DNA of 64,000 nucleotides from Bombyx mori. Taxonomy: Eukaryota; Arthropoda; Insecta; Lepidoptera; Bombycidae. The notes under the pieces were generated by a model that saw nothing but the letters and a program-made list of their open reading frames with translations, did not search any database and was not told the DNA's origin. Made by a program: the position numbers and the translations under genes. The stretch lies in contig NC_085133.1 in the NCBI RefSeq assembly GCF_030269925.1, positions 7,398,001 through 7,462,000 on the forward strand, written 5' to 3'. Each line of letters opens with the position of its first letter. The stretch's first letter is position 1. This document shows, in pieces, positions 9,693 to 20,412 of the stretch.

Positions 9693-9823
9693 GTCAGCCT
9701 TAGCAGCATATTTACGCGTTTTGTAGGTTCTTTAAAAAATCTCTTGTACCACACTACAGCTTTATTGAATGTTAAGGCATAAGGGCATAAGTAAGAGATA
9801 CTTAACGCCGACTGCTTATGATT
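9693..9823 (+). repeat. right flanking direct repeat around a LINE tail
   Basis: Second copy of the 9302-9425 sequence, ending ACTGCTTATGATT. It carries an extra GGCATAAGTAAG block that looks like a local slippage duplication. Confidence 0.8.
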
Positions 9824-10614
9824 CCAAGTCTTTTTTTTTTAGATTAAAATGTAGCACACGTCACGCCAAGTCGTGGCCCTAGTATCACGCTTAATTGGTC
9901 GCGCGGTTACCGAACAAGCTGGCGGGAGATTTGAAATGTAATCCATTGACTGTCATGTAGGTCACCGGTGTCCTACATGCGCACTGAAGTAATTATGTGG
10001 ATTTCTGATCAGGAGGAAATGTACACGAATATAACTAATCTATCAACGAAATAACATGTTTAGTAATAGGTTTGGAGCTCTAGTTATGACAGGATTAATC
10101 CTTTCATACGCAAGCATTGAAGCCGCAGGATTATATGTATATAGCCCACAATAACATCCCGTAATTCTTTATTATCCTTCTTTGTATACCATAGATACTA
10201 GTCGTATTAGATGTTCAAACTAAATAATATCATTTACGTACGTATGCTTGAGATTTGTGAAAGTATTTTTGTGTTGAAATCTTCGCAGTATGTTTTTGAT
10301 CGACTCCAAAAAAAAGAAAGATATTTTTTTCTTATGTGCCTTGCGTCAGAATTTTTATTGGAGATGAACCGATTTGATTCTCGATGATGATTATTTTTAT
10401 TTCAAAGCCGGTGCTTTTCATGTTGTTCCAATAAAATTTTATCCACATCTGACCAGTAATTTTTGAGTTATTAACTTATTAATTTTAATTTACTTTGACT
10501 AGGTACGCTTATTTACATTATTTTGTTGAAGTCAGTTCTTATTCTGTTAAAATACTGTGTATATATCTTTTATTTATTGCGTATCTTGTTTGAATGGTTT
10601 CACAGCCTACATGT
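9824..10614. other. spacer with an old TE fragment
   Basis: 10350-10500 (GAACCGATTTGATTCTCGATG ... AGTAATTTTTGAGTTA) resembles 26390-26500, suggesting two old copies of one unassigned transposon. The rest is unassigned. Confidence 0.35.
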
Positions 10615-10848
10615 TGGGGTTACAGGGCCCATCATAATTTGAGTGCCACCACTGACCTTAAGAGATGTTATCGAACTCCCAACTGTCTTTAATAGCGGCT
10701 GCACAATCCCAGAAGAATCCATTCGTGGCTTTTTCGAGACCCATGGAAAATATGGGGTGGTGCTATTCTGGACCTACATCAAACAGCCCAAGTTTCGCTG
10801 TGGAGGGAATAGCTTTATAGGACTAGCTTTCACAAAACTTTCCTTCCC
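10615..10848 (-). repeat. dispersed repeat K, copy 1
   Basis: GC-richer block. On the minus strand, GCACCACCCCATATTTTCC is followed by GGATTCTTCTGGGATTG; a related sequence is at 41597-41690. The plus strand has a 69-codon frame, but the similarity between the copies does not look like coding conservation, so I treat it as a repeat, perhaps a LINE 3' part. Confidence 0.5.
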
Positions 10849-11028
10849 GTAGTTAAACTTTAAATACTCTAAGTCAATACTAGTATATACTAGTATTAGT
10901 CAAGACTACGTTATAAGGATTATTTTGAAGTTGATAAAGTAGTTAAACTTTAAATACTCTAAGTCAATACTAGTATATACTAGTATTAGTCAAGACTACC
11001 TTATAAGAATTATTTTGAAGTTGATAAA
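10849..11028 (+). repeat. two-copy 90-bp tandem duplication with a palindrome
   Basis: Units 10849-10938 and 10939-11028 differ at about two positions. Each holds a 22-bp perfect palindrome built on ACTAGTATATACTAGT (10876-10897 and 10966-10987). The near identity indicates a recent duplication. Confidence 0.92.
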
Positions 11029-12081
11029 TACCAGGTGCGCAATACGCATCCCTATACTGAATGTTCATTTAGAAATTCCCGTGACATGTTTTGAAATTTT
11101 GATGTGTTTCGCACAGTGGATGCGGTGTCGTATACACGCGGTACGTTTCAGAGGCATAAATAATTCATTGTACACGATATCAACGTAATTATAGACTTTT
11201 GGTATACTGTCATGATAAAATTAGCAGATATTCAAACTTTAATACCTATTATATGTTATTTCGCGCGTCTTTCTTCTTTTTTTTCAGTATGGCAACTGAC
11301 TTCTTACAATGTTATTGATTTTTCGGCGGAATTCGAGTTCTGTGAATTGTTTTTTAAATTTTAAGCCTGAAGACATATTAATAAAAAAATAGTAATCCAC
11401 GCAATTGCCCTCCTCGTGTTTTTTTTTGTTCCCGCCTATAAGTTCCGCGCGTCTTCTACCTTAGCCAAAACATACGATTGGTAGATTAAAAAAAAAAAAG
11501 TATTAAATTTAATATTTCGCGTTAATCGCAGGAAAACGTCAATGACATAAGGGTTAAAATTGAACAAAAAAAAGAAGATGGTGTTTAAGCTTAGTTTGTA
11601 TATCAAGATCGCAATTAGCCGCGTTATCAAAGAATATAGATTTTTTATTTATTTTATTTATGTAATTTACCAAAACCTAGGTGCGCCACAATAATACGAT
11701 TACAATCTAGCTAAATAAGGCTAAAAAGTAATTTTAATTTAACGTAACTGAGAAAAGTATAGAAGTCTCAATTTTGTTACATTTAAATTATAAGAAACAT
11801 TAATAAAGTATAATAAAAAATATATATATTGAATCTTGACAAACGTCAAAATATGTATGCCAATTATGGGAAGGTTTTATGTAAAGAGGTCAAGGAAAAT
11901 CTCGGAATTTCTACTCGACACCTGTTAGTTTTCGTCCTGTTATGTTAATAAAAAAAAAATTAAGTCAAAATTTAAAATTTAGAAAAGATTCCGTCATCGC
12001 AGATAAATGAGACCAGCTGATCGTTTATGAGGAAGACACTAATTGAAAAATTTACTCGAAAATTGTACTTCTTAATTATTA
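11029..12081. other. no recognisable feature
   Basis: About 1 kb of strongly AT-rich DNA; nothing assigned. Confidence 0.5.
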
Positions 12082-12200
12082 TTTTTTTACTGCCCTTATA
12101 GGCAGACGAGCGCACGGCCCACCTGATGGTGAGTGGTTAGCGTCGACAACACCAATGCCAGGGGCAAAGCCAAGCCGCTGCCTACATATTAAGTTGTCAA
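12082..12200 (-). repeat. dispersed repeat B, 3' portion
   Basis: TTTTTTTACTGCCCTTATAG, then GCAGACGAGCGCACGGCCC, CCTGATGGTGAGTGGTTA and GCCAAGCCGCTGCCTAC. It is truncated upstream. Confidence 0.82.
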
Positions 12201-13655
12201 GGAAAAAAAAACAAATATGACCGGTTATAAAATTAAAGGAAATATAGGAAGTGTACACAACCCGGCACCATTTAGATTGGTGACCGAGTAAACTTTCTTC
12301 CCGATTTGTTCTTGCATGTTGTTGCAAACGTTTGACCAAAGATTGCGTCAAGCGTTTGTGCGAATGACCATGCGTAGAGATTAGAACCGGGGCACTTTCG
12401 ATCGGGCCAAACCGACGGGTTGGTAAACTGAGCTAACGAACAATTCAAAATTAATTTGAATTTTTGAACTACATTACAAATGATACACATGTACTAAATG
12501 CACTATACTTTTTTTGAAAATATTTTTTGACACAAACAAATTTTCAATTAGATACCTACATATTTCTAAAATTAAATATAGTTCAACTACATATTTCTTT
12601 ACTTTATTTGCTTACTTTTTGTGTTCAGGATTTTATTTCTTTTATTTCCTAGACTAAATTTTGTTTGTTTGTTTAAAAGTTACGTCCTTCAAATTATATC
12701 AGTGTCGCTTATTAACATAGTTATATAACAGCGCCATCTACCGGTAAGTTTTGGAATACGATCAAATTGCTTTAAATTCTAATTGAATATTTGGTGTTTT
12801 TAAGCACTCTTCTTTTCTTCTTCCTAGCGTCTTCCCGGTCCTGGGTTCGTTTTCTTAGTTACACATTCAACAGTATTAATATTTATTTCTTTTAATAATA
12901 CAATAATAATTGTTATTTTTGTACTAAGTATTTTATCTACTTTTTAAATAGCCGTCGAACTTTTTGGTAGCATTTTAAAATTAAAATAATCCTTACAACA
13001 TTAAAATGGTTTTAAGTTATATTTATTTCTATAGATGAAAACGTAAGCTGAAATAGTTTGTTAATACAAAGCAAGCATCGACTTTTGAAAACAAAATTAT
13101 AAGATACAATAGATTTACATTATAACGTAATGAATCTAAGACTGTTGATGTTAGGGTAATTAATTCCTTAACATTTAAAGTTGTTCAAACTTTACACTTT
13201 ATTCCAATAGTAAGACGGTGATGCTTCAGATGGAAGCAACTTTGTAAGTCCGTTTAATGGGACGCCATATTTACTCTTAATTTTGATATCAACTTCAACG
13301 AGTTTAGGAACACGTAATGACGGAAATTTTGATGTCTGCTTGCTACCGTCCGATCCGTACTAATATTAAAAACGCTAATATTTTATTTGTTAGGACTTTC
13401 ACACATCTTAGCTATATTAAATCGATCCACATTACTTTTTTGTACACGTTATCAGGGGTACAAATATTAACAAAATACCTTTCTACATAAATAGATCATC
13501 ATTCTCCAGCGCTTCTCCCAGTCACCTGGGGTCAGCGTAAGATTTTTTTCTCCTTCCATACTCCTCTATCATATACCATTTCTTCGCTCACTCTCCTCTT
13601 AGACATATCGACTTTCACACATCTACATAAATAGGTCTAGAAAAAGAAAACCTTT
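12201..13655. other. no recognisable feature
   Basis: About 1.45 kb, AT-rich. A GC-richer patch at 13500-13620 (CTTCTCCCAGTCACCTGGGG) may be a LINE fragment but has no partner in this window. Confidence 0.4.
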
Positions 13656-13765
13656 GCGGAATGTTTGCGTTTGCCGCTAGGGGCGCTGTTCTAACTGCAT
13701 ACAAATTCGAGTTAACTTTTACGCTATCGAGAACGTTAAAAAACTCGGACTTAGCACACTGATCC
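13656..13765. repeat. half of a fold-back MITE
   Basis: GCGTTTGCCGCTAGGGGCGC, then a GTTAACTTTTACGCTATCG arm, then TTAGCACACTGAT. It matches the right half of the fold-back element at 44470-44638; the left arm is missing. Confidence 0.72.
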
Positions 13766-13908
13766 ACCATCTACCTACTTCTCTCTGACTTCAATCTTAT
13801 TGTAGCACAATTGCCTGTATAAGTTTTTCTTAAGTAATACTACCCATTGCACTATTGTTATGACTTCGTGTCGTATTACTCGTATTACCAGTAAAGTATG
13901 CTCTACTG

Positions 13909-14538
13909 CAGGGGTCGGCAACGCGACGCGCGCGGGCGCCATGGCGCCCCCGATCGATTTCTAATCATAGACCTATATAGGTTTCATACTTTAGTGTTTT
14001 TAATGCGCCCTCGCTGGACTTATGTAAATGTATGACAGCCAGAGCGATTTACTTACTCTTGTCAAATGGCGATATACAGCAAATAGTCAGTTGAGTTTAG
14101 GATTGTGCATAGATTAGCAGTTTGCTAACCTTGAGCGTATCTAATAACACGCACGTATTTTTTGTTAGTGTGTGATCGTATTTCGAATAGACCACGCGTA
14201 GACCGTGCATTTAAAACTACCAAGGAATCCGAAATAATTATTTTCTTTCATTACCGAAACAAGCTTAATGATACCTACTCACATTTAGATAATTGTTTAA
14301 GGACCTGGAACTCTAAATATATCCCCAATTATAAGAAATTAGCTGAAAATATGTACTCCCAAGTTTCACACTGAATTATATGTATCATTTATGTATGACA
14401 CCAACAAAATAAAGTTATAAAAAAATATGTTTTTTTTAATGCCTATTGAAACCTGTTTATTATCTGTAAAATATGCGACCTCGGTGATTTTGAAATTTAG
14501 TATTGCGCCCTTAAGGACAAACAGGTTGCCGACCCCTG
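13909..14538 (+). mobile_element. internally deleted hAT transposon with 8-bp target duplication
   Basis: 630 bp bounded by CAGGGGTCGGCAAC (13909) and its complement GTTGCCGACCCCTG (ending 14538), typical hAT termini. The flanks are identical octamers CTCTACTG at 13901-13908 and 14539-14546, the hAT target duplication. The interior keeps the end of a transposase gene and its AATAAA signal (14408), but the bulk of the gene is gone, so it could move only with help. Confidence 0.93.
14162..14374 (+). pseudogene. C-terminal remnant of hAT transposase
   Basis: The last ~40 codons read as a hAT C-terminus: a Leu-rich segment, then NSKYIPNYKKLAEN and a final VSH before the stop at 14372-14374. Family members commonly end with a tyrosine/proline-Asn-or-Asp-Tyr block and a Ser-His terminus. 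The catalytic domain and zinc finger are absent, so it has no activity of its own. The upstream ~30 codons may not belong to the original protein. Confidence 0.7.
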
Positions 14539-14546
14539 CTCTACTG

Positions 14547-15047
14547 TAACATTAGTAGTCTTGCAAGCGAACTCGGTGATGTAAACGAGGCACGATCGTT
14601 TTCATAGGCACAGGACCTGAGAGGTTCTGTTCAAGAACTTTGCTCTCGAAGCCAGGAAGCGAACCCGTCTCCGGGAAGTTCATTTTCAATTAGTTTCCAA
14701 GTAGTCGACTACTTTATATATCTTCAAAGTTTGAAATTCGTGGTGGGTAAATTTATTTCTCAGAGTGCCTCTAATTTTCAATCAACATGACGTCCATTGC
14801 AGGTTTCGTCCTTGAATGGTGGACCGGTACTATATCGCACGCACATACTTTGCGATATCGTCACCCATGCAAATTATTGGAAAATTCAACATCTTATTAT
14901 ATAATTCTTATATAGTTCTGTTAGACTATAGAAATAAAATAATATTTAAACTACAACTTTAAACTTCATCAGTAAAAGCAAACATCTCTCTCGTCTCACT
15001 AATAACTATTAAGAAATGTATTTTCCCATACTCAGTTCATTGTTAAC
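14547..15047. other. no recognisable feature
   Basis: Spacer; nothing assigned. Confidence 0.5.
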
Positions 15048-15325
15048 GAAATAAATAAATAAATAAATAATAAATAAATATTTACTAACAATCACGCCAC
15101 GTTAACTGGTCCCGTGGTAAGCTCGTACAGAACTTGTGTTACAGGTACCAGATAACGGAAATAAATGTAATATTTTTATTATACACATACACATATTTAA
15201 TATACATCCATAACCCTGGAAAAGACATTTTATATTTATCATACAAATATCTTCCCTTGGCGGGATTCGAACCCGCAACCCCCTTGTGTAGTGACCATGT
15301 CACTTACCACTACACCAGACGGCCG
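15048..15325 (-). repeat. tRNA-derived SINE (family S1), complete copy
   Basis: Minus strand: tRNA-like head with A box TGGTGTAGTGGTAAG and B box GGTTCGAATCC (15325-15250), a ~170-base body, and an AAAT/TTTA simple-repeat tail at 15048-15080. It is the cleanest of the three copies and defines a full length of about 278 bp. Confidence 0.88.
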
Positions 15326-15801
15326 AAAATTACACACAAGAAAATTACACAAGTGACTTTATAGCACCGTATGTGCAATATGTGAATGCCGTCATGTACC
15401 ATGTGACACGAGACAACGTCGCAATTGTATTGTCGCCTTACACGAATGGCTCGTTAGAAGAATCGGAATCGATCGCATCGTTCAATACAGTACGTTCAAT
15501 ATTTATATTTGTTTCTCTAGCCTTAAAAGTAGAGCGTCGAATATTCCCGCATAGCCTCCGCCAATGCTTTAGCAAAAGCATCAGTTATTAGTTTGGCGCT
15601 GTTGTATCTAAGGTTCAATTTTCCGTAACGATCGCAGACATTCGCTAGAAAATGCTTGAAGTAGATAGATACCATGGACTGATGACATTAAGAAGTAAGG
15701 TTATGTCAAATTTGAAATTTTTCATTATAATTTTGATGCTAACTTTGAATGTAAATGAGTTTGTACAGAAATTTCTTATGCGATATATAAAATTATTGAA
15801 A
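15326..15801. other. no recognisable feature
   Basis: Spacer; nothing assigned. Confidence 0.5.
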
Positions 15802-16218
15802 CTAGAGGTCCCGCAGTAGTCGAAATTCGACTATAATTAATTGGAATTGTAAGTTTGTACACTATTATGATTGTATTTTATACTTCTATAATCACAAATT
15901 TCGCCAAGGGTACACTATAAAAAAATATTAATAAAGACTAACAATATTTAATCTATTCTCAATTTGACCACAGACGTAAAGAACAAAAGTTTGACAAATG
16001 GTATGCATGCGTGTGTGCGTCAAATAGATGGTATGTAGTGTGTGTAATGTTTTCTTTATTGATTTAATGTATCTTTTATGCATTATTTTAAAAAAATATT
16101 AGCATTGTGTACTTCTTCTCTATATTCTCTATAAGTGTGGAAAATTTCATACTCCTCCGTCCGCGCAATTTTCGTAAAAAGGGATACAAAGTTTTTGCTT
16201 CACGTATTAATATATAGA
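15802..16218 (-). mobile_element. non-autonomous Helitron, family D copy 2
   Basis: 417 bp, flanked by A (15801) and T (16219). The CTAG end is at 15802 with the AGTCGAAATTCGACT hairpin just inside, and the TC end is at 16218. Close to copy 1, with small deletions near the ATGCATGCGTGTGTGCG segment. Confidence 0.87.
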
Positions 16219-16953
16219 TATCCAAAGAAAAGTCCTTAATTAAAAGCATTTTACCATAATTGCGTTCAAATTGCCATATTCATGTATAGATTTTTGCGAA
16301 ATTGGTATGCATTAAATATAATTTAATATATGATTCGTTTAAAGACGCATGGAGCTTGTATATTGGCATTAACTTCGAACGAACTTAGAAAAAAAAAACT
16401 TATTTTTTTTATACATATTTAAGTACATACATATTTGAATTCAAACAAAACAATGCTACCAACCAACATTTGAATGGTACAAAGTTACTTATTACCAACC
16501 TATACAACAAATAAAATGAAATGATTTAGAATAAACAAAACGTGTCCTAATGATTTGGTCGCGTGTTAACATATTATAAATACTATTCCGTGCCCTGTTA
16601 GTTCACTATAAATAGGATTTTTGGTTCTGATTACTTTACACTTCTATACTAACCAGATCGTGATCGAGTTTTGCTCGGTTTTTTTTTGATAACGCCATCT
16701 TGTTGTGTCTTTAAAGCGGTTAGTTGCCCTCAATTACGAAAAATAGTATTATTATTCGCCAATAGATGTCGGGTAGAGTTGATTATTGAAAACACGAATA
16801 AAACAACATTTTCTGAAAATAAATCGTAGCTAGATCGATTTATCGCCCCCGAAATCCTCTGTATACTAAATTTTATGAAAATCGTTAGAGCCGTTTCCGA
16901 GATTCAGATTATATACAAGAATTGCTCATTTAAAGGTATAAGATAAGATAAGA
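16219..16953. other. spacer with an old Helitron-like fragment
   Basis: 16640-16930 contains GAAAATCGTTAGAGCCGTTTC and GAGATTCAGATTATATAC, phrases typical of degenerate lepidopteran Helitron-like elements. Its ends are not defined. Confidence 0.35.
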
Positions 16954-17382
16954 TATTATAAAGAGGAAAGATTTGTTTGTTTGTTTGTATTGACTAGGCT
17001 CCAAAACTATTGAACCGATTTGAAAATATTTTTCACTGTTTGGAAGCTACGCTATTCCCGAGTGAGATAGACTAAATTCTTTTTTTTTTTTTTTAAAAAG
17101 GGATCCTTACTTAAACTCTAATAATGTAACCAACCCTAGGAGTAAAAAAAATTACCTAAAATATCCATTACATCGCGTGCACTACGAAAACTATTAATAA
17201 TAGAATAAAATAATATACTATAGCTTTGTAGAACACATTATTATTTACAAAAAGTGTCGCGACAGTAGGTATATGTCAATGTATATGGATATAAGTGTTA
17301 TTTTATTTTTTTAAATAAAACAACGTCAAATATCGTTCAAATTTTTGTTAAAGACCCGAGCAGAGCCGGAGCGGGTCGCTAG
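16954..17382 (+). mobile_element. Helitron-like element, family G copy 2
   Basis: Contains ATATTATAAAGAGGAAAGAT, then GTTTGTTTGT, then GAACCGATTTG, and ends GAGCGGGTCGCTAG followed by T. The same order is seen at 40170-40382, but this copy is about twice as long. The 5' end is blurred by an AAGAT microsatellite. Confidence 0.68.
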
Positions 17383-17867
17383 TCTACAATACGTTGAAAA
17401 ATAGTTTTGTTATAACAACCACATTGTATTCTTAAACGGGTGTGCAGTTAACGAAGCCCGTATCTGGATGTGGGCACTTTTGTGTCGTCAGATAAGCCCA
17501 ATCTAAAGGTAAAATAAGTACATGTATCAACTGTGCACAATTGTGGGGATATTAACGAATGATAAATGAGTAATGGATTTGCCTTCGACGAGAATGCTTC
17601 ATGAATATTTAAATTGTGATTTGGAACGGGCCGTGAGCTCGTCCACCTAGCTAAGCAATAAAAAAAGATATTTGACAGATGCCTAAGTCACTAATATTAA
17701 ATTAAAAACACTATTTATCCTTACCATATTAAATAAAAGTAAATATATATGTATATGTGTGTGTGTCAGTGTGTTTGTGTGTGTGTGTGTATATACAGTT
17801 TTGTATCTTGTAATATGTATATATTATTATATGTAATGTTTACTGTATGCACTAGGTTTGTGAATGT
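17383..17867. other. spacer with a GT microsatellite
   Basis: A TG-rich simple repeat lies at about 17755-17790; the rest is unassigned. Confidence 0.55.
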
Positions 17868-18004
17868 GTTCCTAATTCTTCTTTCCTTCTGCAGGCCTAC
17901 TGGAAGAGATTTCAACATGAAATAAGTAGTGCCCTTGTACTCTGTATCCTTATTGTCGTGTTTCTTCTAACAGTTGTGTTTACAAAATATCTTAAATAAA
18001 TAAA
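17868..18004 (+). repeat. LINE 3' end (family P), copy 1
   Basis: GCAGGCCTACTGGAAGAGAT, then GAAATAAGTAGTGCCCTTGT, ending in AAATAAATAAA. It matches 32125-32255 and resembles 3' termini of lepidopteran LINEs. Confidence 0.65.
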
Positions 18005-18540
18005 ATATAGTAAAAATGAAAATGAAAATTTTACAAATGCAACATTGTGTTATATTACATTAGAATCGCTTTCATTAATATTAAATGAAATTTCAATAAC
18101 AATATCTCCTGATACAAGGTAACAAATGAAAAAAAAATACTACGAGAATTATTTAATAAGTAGGATCCGTAATATTTTGAACAAGCAATGATAATTTGTT
18201 TCCGGAACAAATTTTATTAAAAGGCCTTCCTTCGTCAGAGCGACAAATATTATTGGAGCTTTGTGTTTGAATAATTTCCTGTTTTACATACTTCACGAGG
18301 AATTTACATCTACATAATATGTACTATAGATTTGAATTTTATTTTCGATTTTATTAAAACAATACGTAAATTGATACAAGTGATAATTATATCTGTTTTA
18401 ATTGTCTTCATTTCGGTTTGACGCTATTACGCAAAATACAGTATGATTAAAAATTAATAAACTTCGGTGTGCCCAAATTACTGTTATACCGGTACTAACA
18501 ACGCAAACTGTCATCACATAGCCAAAACGGATAACAACTA
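18005..18540. other. no recognisable feature
   Basis: Spacer; nothing assigned. Confidence 0.5.
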
Positions 18541-18545
18541 CAAAA

Positions 18546-18658
18546 TTCTCGAATGTTCTAGTTATATCGAGATTGTTCGAAAGGTCCGGAGAGAGTTCTC
18601 GATATATGCAAAACGAATCTAGAATACTCTCCAATGTTCTATGAAGAAATTTCTCGAA
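18546..18658. promoter_or_regulatory. pair of perfect heat-shock-element-like sites
   Basis: TTCTCGAATGTTC at 18546-18558 and GAAATTTCTCGAA at 18646-18658 each fit the three-unit HSF consensus (alternating GAA/TTC with two-base gaps). The DNA between them holds further TTCGAA and GAGAGTTCTCGA pieces. No transcript or TATA box next to them could be identified, so a regulatory role is inference only. Confidence 0.35.
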
Positions 18659-18814
18659 CATTATAGACAGTCGAAACGATTACAATGCGTGACATGCGAT
18701 ATGACAGTTCCAATCAAAGCGAAGCGACAATCAGCCCAAGAAAATAAAGAAAAAGTCAATTGTAATAGTGAAGCCTACCTTAATTGCCGTATTGATTAAA
18801 ATGGGTTCATTTTT

Positions 18815-18998
18815 GTTTCCATACCTATTCGCTGGTAGCCTATGGGGCTATCCAAGCTTTTCGGGGACAAGTAGGTCAGCTCACGTGCTCAACCAAAGAG
18901 AATTTGCTAACACTAGCCCTTAGCAAGAAGCAATGTTTCGCAGAATCTACCACCGGATCGGAATCGAGACCCACTGAGAAGATCCGACGAGAAACTCA
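18815..18998 (-). repeat. LINE family C 3' tail
   Basis: CTATTCGCTGGTAGCC...GGGGCTAT, CTAACACTAGCCC, GTTTCGCAGAATCTACCACC and GATCCGACGAGAAACTCAGT, in minus orientation. The A-tail is eroded. Confidence 0.82.
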
Positions 18999-19337
18999 GT
19001 GGATTGGTGAGTTTAATATTAATTACAAAAAGACCCACGTGCTTCAAAAGAACCGACGAAGTAGTGAGCCGGCTTGTTTAGTATTGGTTTTATTATTGCT
19101 ATTGATCAGCAGACGATATTAAGGTTTACCACCATCCACGGGTTTAACGTCTGGTCGTAACTGGTTTCCCTAAGCTCTAAATATCAAAACGCGAATACCA
19201 CTACCGGTCATTTAGTGTGAATGGACGAAGTTGTATTTTTTGTTTGTTATAGCGGCTATATTTCAAAGCAGATTCAAATGTAACAACATAAACAAATAGT
19301 GGACTAGAGTGAAGGATGCTTTATTTTAATTTTTATA
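18999..19337. other. no recognisable feature
   Basis: Spacer; nothing assigned. Confidence 0.5.
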
Positions 19338-19770
19338 CTAGCTGTGCCCGCGACTTGGTTCGTGTGGAATATAGCAAAAATGTTTTGTTTTTTTTCGTTT
19401 ATGTTTTTTTGAATTATTATTTATTTTCAGTTTTCGTATTATTCTCACATTGCAACATTGTTTTAAAATAATTTTAGATTTTTCTAAAATAGAAGTAACC
19501 TAAGTTACTCCTTATTAAATCAGCTATCTTCCAGCAAAAGTCCCGTCAAAATCGGTCCGGCTGTTCCAGAGATTTGTAACTATATTGAGACCTTAGAAGT
19601 TATATCTCAAGGTGTGTGGCGCATTTACGTTGCAGATGTCTATGGGCTCCAGTAACCACTTAAAACCAGGTGGGCTGTGAGTGGGTCCACACATCTAAGC
19701 AATAAAAAAAAAAAAGACGGAACAGACAAACATAAAATTGTAAAAAATGTTTTTTTGGTATATGTACCGT
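19338..19770 (-). mobile_element. Helitron-like element (family J) split by Bm1
   Basis: In minus orientation it ends GTCGCGGGCACAGCTAG followed by T, the Helitron 3' rule. The interior has AAAATCGGTCCGGCTGTTCC. Bm1 at 19575-19715 interrupts it, after which ACGGAACAGACAAAC... continues. The 5' end is not located, so the right boundary is approximate. Confidence 0.6.
19575..19715 (+). repeat. Bm1 SINE, 5'-truncated
   Basis: Begins at the GTAACTATATTGAGACC box and ends AAGCAATAAAAAAAAAAAAG. It lacks the tRNA-like head and first half, a common 5' truncation. It lies inside a Helitron-like element. Confidence 0.9.
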
Positions 19771-20032
19771 ACTGTATATACATGTAAAATTTTTTTATTA
19801 TAAAATATAGAATTATAATAATACAAGCAGACATTTCGATTTTATTTATTTGTATACGATGTAAAATAAAATTAAATGCAAGAAATTAAATACAAAAAGC
19901 ACAATGGGCGGTCATAGCCACTAAAACAAAACTACACTTATTTATGGAAGCATTTTTATTTACTTTAATAAAATGTAATATTTAATTTAAGAAACGGAAC
20001 GTTATTATTAATAATATACATTGCGTACATAT
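19771..20032. other. no recognisable feature
   Basis: Spacer; nothing assigned. Confidence 0.5.
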
Positions 20033-20395
20033 TGAAGTGAAAACTTCTTTAGAATCGTTGTGATTTCAAACCGGATGCAACGGAAAAAACGACAGGTAAG
20101 AGACACAAATACAAAAATGTGTAGGATGAAGCCAGCAAAGAATGAGACAGAAATATACATACTATTTAATACAGCGCCATCTGTGAGATTTTTTAATACT
20201 AACGTGTGTATGAAAGCTCTTGTAGTGAATTTTAATTTAGGATTATACGTGAAATTAAAATATCAATTCACAGAGGGCGCTACCTTACAATTATTTACTA
20301 ATGACAAAATTTTACATATACTTAAGACGTTTAGGATAATTGTATTTTAATTTTGGAAGGTTTCACTTCTACCACGTGTGAATTGCACACATTTT
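20033..20395 (+). repeat. dispersed repeat E, copy 2
   Basis: 363 bp, about 97% like 4951-5310 by eye. A 96-codon frame is open here but broken in copy 1. It is followed by a T-run and then another element. Confidence 0.78.
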
Positions 20396-20412
20396 GTTTT
20401 TTTTTTTGTTAA

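Noticed and set aside
10643..10852. 69-codon frame that looks protein-like
   Set aside because: It lies in a dispersed repeat (K) with a diverged copy at 41597 that does not preserve the frame.
20060..20350. 96-codon open frame in repeat E
   Set aside because: The other copy (4951-5310) has an in-frame stop and the frame shows no motif; the repeat is better explained as non-coding.
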